A stretch of DNA of 64,000 nucleotides from JANMDU01 sp031375105 (GTDB lineage: Bacteria; Pseudomonadota; Gammaproteobacteria; Burkholderiales; Burkholderiaceae_C), in assembly GCA_031375105.1 (NCBI GenBank), contig JANMHJ010000071.1, forward strand, positions 1 to 64,000, in the 5' to 3' direction. The first letter of the stretch is position 1. Every line of letters starts with the position of its first letter. Made by a program: the position numbers and the translations under genes. The notes under the pieces were generated by a model. The model saw only the letters and a list, made by a program, of their open reading frames with translations, made no database searches and was not told where the DNA came from. Below, in pieces: positions 60,021 through 64,000 of the stretch.

Positions 60021-60788
60021 GTGAAAGTACAAACCAAATCCAAAAAAGTCAACAAAGCTTGGCTGCACGACCATATCAACGATCCTTACGTGAAGATGGC
60101 GGCGAAAGACGGCTATCGGGCCCGCGCCGCTTACAAACTCAAGGAGATTGACGAAGCATTGAAGCTGCTCAAGCCAGGTCAAGTCATCGTCGATTTGGGC
60201 AGTGCACCGGGCGCTTGGAGCCAATATGCGCGGCGCAAACTCGCCCCAAAAGACGAAAGCAAAGGCAAAGGCGGCGGTGCGGCCGTGGGCGAATTGAATG
60301 GTGTGATCATCGCGCTAGACATCTTGCCAATGGCACCGATTGAAGCTGTGCAATTCATCCAAGGGGATTTTTCAACCGATGAAGTGCTCCAACAATTGCT
60401 ATCAAAAGTAGAGCAGTCTACGCAGATTCCACAAGGGCCAGAGGCTGATATTGCTTCAAAAATGCGGGATATACGGGTGGTGGATGTGGTCATCAGCGAT
60501 ATGGCTCCGAATTTGTCGGGCGTGGCTTCAAGCGATTCGGCGCGTGTGGCCGAGTTGGTGGAGTTGGCGCTGAACTTCGCCTGCATCACACTCAAACCTG
60601 AAGGCGCTTTGGTCGTCAAACTCTTCCATGGCAGCGGCTACAGTCAACTCGTGGAGCTGTTCAAAAAGACATTTAAAGTGGTCAAGCCGATCAAGCCCAA
60701 AGCCAGCCGCGATAAATCCTCCGAGACTTTTTTGGTGGGTATGGAGCTCAAACCGAGCGCCATGCAAAACAGCCTGACTCGCCCTTGA
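60021..60788 (+). CDS. rlmE: 23S rRNA (uridine-2552-2'-O)-methyltransferase RlmE
   Basis: 255 residues from GTG 60021, longer than the ~209 of E. coli. The SAM site is VIVDLGSAPGAWSQYA and the catalytic K-D-K-E set includes SDMAPNLSG and GALVVKLFHG. Two insertions explain the extra length: a Lys/Gly/Asp-rich piece after RRKLAPK, and a repeat-encoded stretch (LLSKVEQSTQIPQGPEADIA) before RDIRVVDVVISDMAP. The enzyme methylates the ribosomal A-loop in the last steps of 50S assembly. ftsH follows, as in most proteobacteria. Confidence 0.95.
   Translation: MKVQTKSKKVNKAWLHDHINDPYVKMAAKDGYRARAAYKLKEIDEALKLLKPGQVIVDLGSAPGAWSQYARRKLAPKDESKGKGGGAAVGELNGVIIALDILPMAPIEAVQFIQGDFSTDEVLQQLLSKVEQSTQIPQGPEADIASKMRDIRVVDVVISDMAPNLSGVASSDSARVAELVELALNFACITLKPEGALVVKLFHGSGYSQLVELFKKTFKVVKPIKPKASRDKSSETFLVGMELKPSAMQNSLTRP
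60393..60462 (-). repeat. Dispersed repeat copy inside rlmE
   Basis: AATTGCTATCAAAAGTAGAG, CTACGCAGATTCCACAAGGG, CCAGAGGCTGA. It is read in frame between two conserved blocks of the methyltransferase. Confidence 0.85.
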
Positions 60789-60938
60789 GCTAGAAAAAGG
60801 ATGAAAAATACAGCAAAACCGCACGAAAGCCCTTGTGCATCAAGGTGTTTGCGGATGCGCGGGCTGGCTTGAAAAGCCTAAAATAGTGCTTACCTTATGT
60901 CAAACGCAGGCCTGTGCTGTCTGCATCGGAGTTTTGTT

Positions 60939-62864
<1,926 letters not shown>

Positions 62865-62885
62865 GTAGATCACGCTCAAGATCGA

Positions 62886-62911
62886 ACGGGGCCCAGTGCC
62901 CCGTTTTTTTT
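62886..62911 (+). terminator. Rho-independent terminator after ftsH
   Basis: The stem ACGGGGC / GCCCCGT with a 5-base loop is followed by eight T residues. Confidence 0.92.
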
Positions 62912-62966
62912 GGTATCGGTTTTGGGCTGTGTTTTTGTTTGCCCTATTCTTCGGCACAATGCGTTA

Positions 62967-63857
62967 ATGTTTTGGCAAACCACGCGTTTCTCTGTTGATC
63001 TGTCAGCACCTAAAGTGATGGGCATTGTGAATCTCACGCCGGATTCTTTTTCAGATGGCGGGCAGTATGCTTCCCCCTTGGCTGCTTTGCATCATGCCGA
63101 GCAACTGATCTCGCAAGGCGCAGATATGCTAGATCTGGGTGCAGAATCCTCCCGCCCAGGCGCGCCGCCCGTATCAATCGAAGATGAGCGGGCTCGCTTG
63201 ATGCCTGTGCTGCTCGAAGCCGTCAGACTCGGTGTACCGATTTCCGTGGACACCTACAAACCGCAGGTGATGCAAGCCGCGCTGGATGCGGGTGCAGACA
63301 TCATCAACGATATTTGGGCATTTCGCCGCGATGAAGCAGGATTGAGTGCTAGGCAAGTAGTGATGCAGCATGGCCGCTGTGGTTTAGTGATGATGCACAT
63401 GCACCGTGATCCGCAAACCATGCAGCTTGATCCGATGTCTGAAAGCGAAGATGTGGTGCAGCGTGTGAAAAATGATTTGCTATTATTTTATGAGCATCTT
63501 GCGCAGGTTTTAAAAGGGCTAGATGCCAATTTTCCTCAAAAAATAGCATCTCAAGTATCCTTGAATCAACGCCTTGTGATCGATCCCGGCATAGGCTTTG
63601 GAAAAACAGTCGCGCAGAATTTTGCACTTCTTACGAGACAGCGTGAATTGCTAGAACTGGGTTTCCCGTTGCTCGCAGGCTGGTCCCGCAAATCCTCACT
63701 GGGCGCTGTAACGGGTTTGAGCGAAGTCAAAGATCGCATGATCCCGAGTGTGGCGGCAGCGCTATTGGCGGTGGAGCGCGGTGCCAGTGTAGTGCGCGTG
63801 CATGATGTGCGCGAGACGGTACAGGCTTTGAAGGTGTGGCGCACTGTACAGAATTGA
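62967..63857 (+). CDS. folP: Dihydropteroate synthase
   Basis: 296 residues from ATG 62967; the frame opens at 62910, but that leader overlaps the T-tract of the terminator and has no family match. KVMGIVNLTPDSFSDGGQY, LDLGAESSRPGAPPVS, PISVDTYKPQVMQAALDAGADIINDIW, LVMMHMHRDPQTMQ, VIDPGIGFGKTVAQNFALL and GWSRKSSLG are the family motifs for pterin and p-aminobenzoate binding. A repeat-encoded insertion (LLLFYEHLAQVLKGLDANFP) sits between HMHRDPQTMQ and the IDPGIGFGKT block. Confidence 0.96.
   Translation: MFWQTTRFSVDLSAPKVMGIVNLTPDSFSDGGQYASPLAALHHAEQLISQGADMLDLGAESSRPGAPPVSIEDERARLMPVLLEAVRLGVPISVDTYKPQVMQAALDAGADIINDIWAFRRDEAGLSARQVVMQHGRCGLVMMHMHRDPQTMQLDPMSESEDVVQRVKNDLLLFYEHLAQVLKGLDANFPQKIASQVSLNQRLVIDPGIGFGKTVAQNFALLTRQRELLELGFPLLAGWSRKSSLGAVTGLSEVKDRMIPSVAAALLAVERGASVVRVHDVRETVQALKVWRTVQN
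63477..63546 (-). repeat. Dispersed repeat copy inside folP
   Basis: TTGCTATTATTTTATGAGCA, CTTGCGCAGGTTTTAAAAGG, GCTAGATGCC. It is read in frame. Confidence 0.8.
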
Positions 63858-63877
63858 GCTGCTAGAGTGCAGTCTAT

Positions 63878-63938
63878 TTACTATTAATTTCATAGCATAG
63901 TGCGCAGATTCTATAACGGGATAAGCCCTTTTTGCTCT
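63878..63938 (-). repeat. Dispersed repeat copy, intergenic (folP-glmM)
   Basis: TACTATTAATTTCATAGCAT, AGTGCGCAGATTCTATAACG, GGATAAGCCC. A well-preserved copy upstream of the glmM start. Confidence 0.9.
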
Positions 63939-63976
63939 AAAATATTCCTCAAAGCACTCCACAACGATTCCACACC

Positions 63977-64000
63977 ATGAGCAGACAATATTTCGGCACC
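63977..64000 (+). CDS. glmM: Phosphoglucosamine mutase, first codons only
   Basis: ATG 63977 opens MSRQYFGT, the usual beginning of GlmM (which continues DGIRG), and the gene runs off the window edge. folP-glmM is a common order. The enzyme makes glucosamine-1-phosphate for cell-wall synthesis. Only eight codons are visible, so the call rests on this start and gene order. Confidence 0.8.

Overview
The window looks like chromosomal DNA from a betaproteobacterium of the order Burkholderiales, most likely family Comamonadaceae. This rests on gene order and protein character, not on a database search: rlmE-ftsH-folP-glmM, yggS/pilT-pilU, def-fmt next to a LysM protein and dprA, glyQ-glyS-gmhB-plsC, a fused isobutyryl-CoA mutase (IcmF) and a persulfide dioxygenase-rhodanese fusion. 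Genes are tightly packed on both strands. No gap without a gene is longer than about 300 bases. I recognise no rRNA, tRNA, CRISPR or prophage.

Layout. 1-1.7 kb: the tail of a probable transposase meets a histidine kinase that is cut off inside its ATPase domain. 1.8-3.5 kb: a DMT exporter and a DUF429 protein. 3.7-6.8 kb: yggS and the twitching ATPases pilT and pilU. 6.8-14.2 kb: a beta-hydroxyacid dehydrogenase, azlCD, fmt-def, a LysM protein, dprA and a lipoprotein. 14.3-16.6 kb: a LysE/ArgO exporter with its divergent ArgP-like regulator, then tag. 16.7-21.6 kb: htpG, a rhodanese, an FHA-cyclase and an SOS-type Y-family polymerase. 21.9-26.9 kb: a glyQ-ABM-glyS-orf-gmhB-plsC operon. 27-35 kb: a BASS transporter, a D-aminoacylase-like amidohydrolase, a CNB-patatin, a response regulator with a degenerate cyclase domain, and lnt. 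35-41.4 kb: two tandem aldehyde dehydrogenases, uup and a conserved hypothetical protein. 41.4-44.7 kb: icmF. 44.7-47.5 kb: a divergent sulfur (persulfide) locus around a CsoR-type repressor. 47.5-49.3 kb: pyrD and rpiA. 49.5-55.8 kb: a seven-gene catabolic/uptake operon (TetR, ABC importer, cyclase-family hydrolase, fumarylacetoacetase). 55.9-58.6 kb: a glutaredoxin-like envelope protein and an M3 peptidase. 58.8-59.5 kb: a toxin-antitoxin pair. 59.5-64 kb: yhbY, rlmE, ftsH, folP and the start of glmM.

The most unusual signal is a dispersed repeat of about 60-70 bp. It has the modules CCGTTATAGAATCTGCGCAG and, 2-3 nt later, TGCTATTGAATTnATAGCA. I count about 20 copies. About nine are intergenic. 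About eleven lie in frame inside protein genes (DUF429, azlC, fmt, dprA, lnt, uup, icmF, pyrD, a glutaredoxin-like gene, rlmE, folP), where they add peptides at linkers, loops or ends. This resembles the protein-coding palindromic elements of Rickettsia, but the sequence is different. Other notable items are two long GCGAAA-rich inverted repeats, a near-perfect 38-bp operator overlapping the start of the CsoR-type gene, a 22-bp palindrome in front of icmF, a LexA box in front of the Y-family polymerase, and the seven-gene operon, whose substrate I cannot name.
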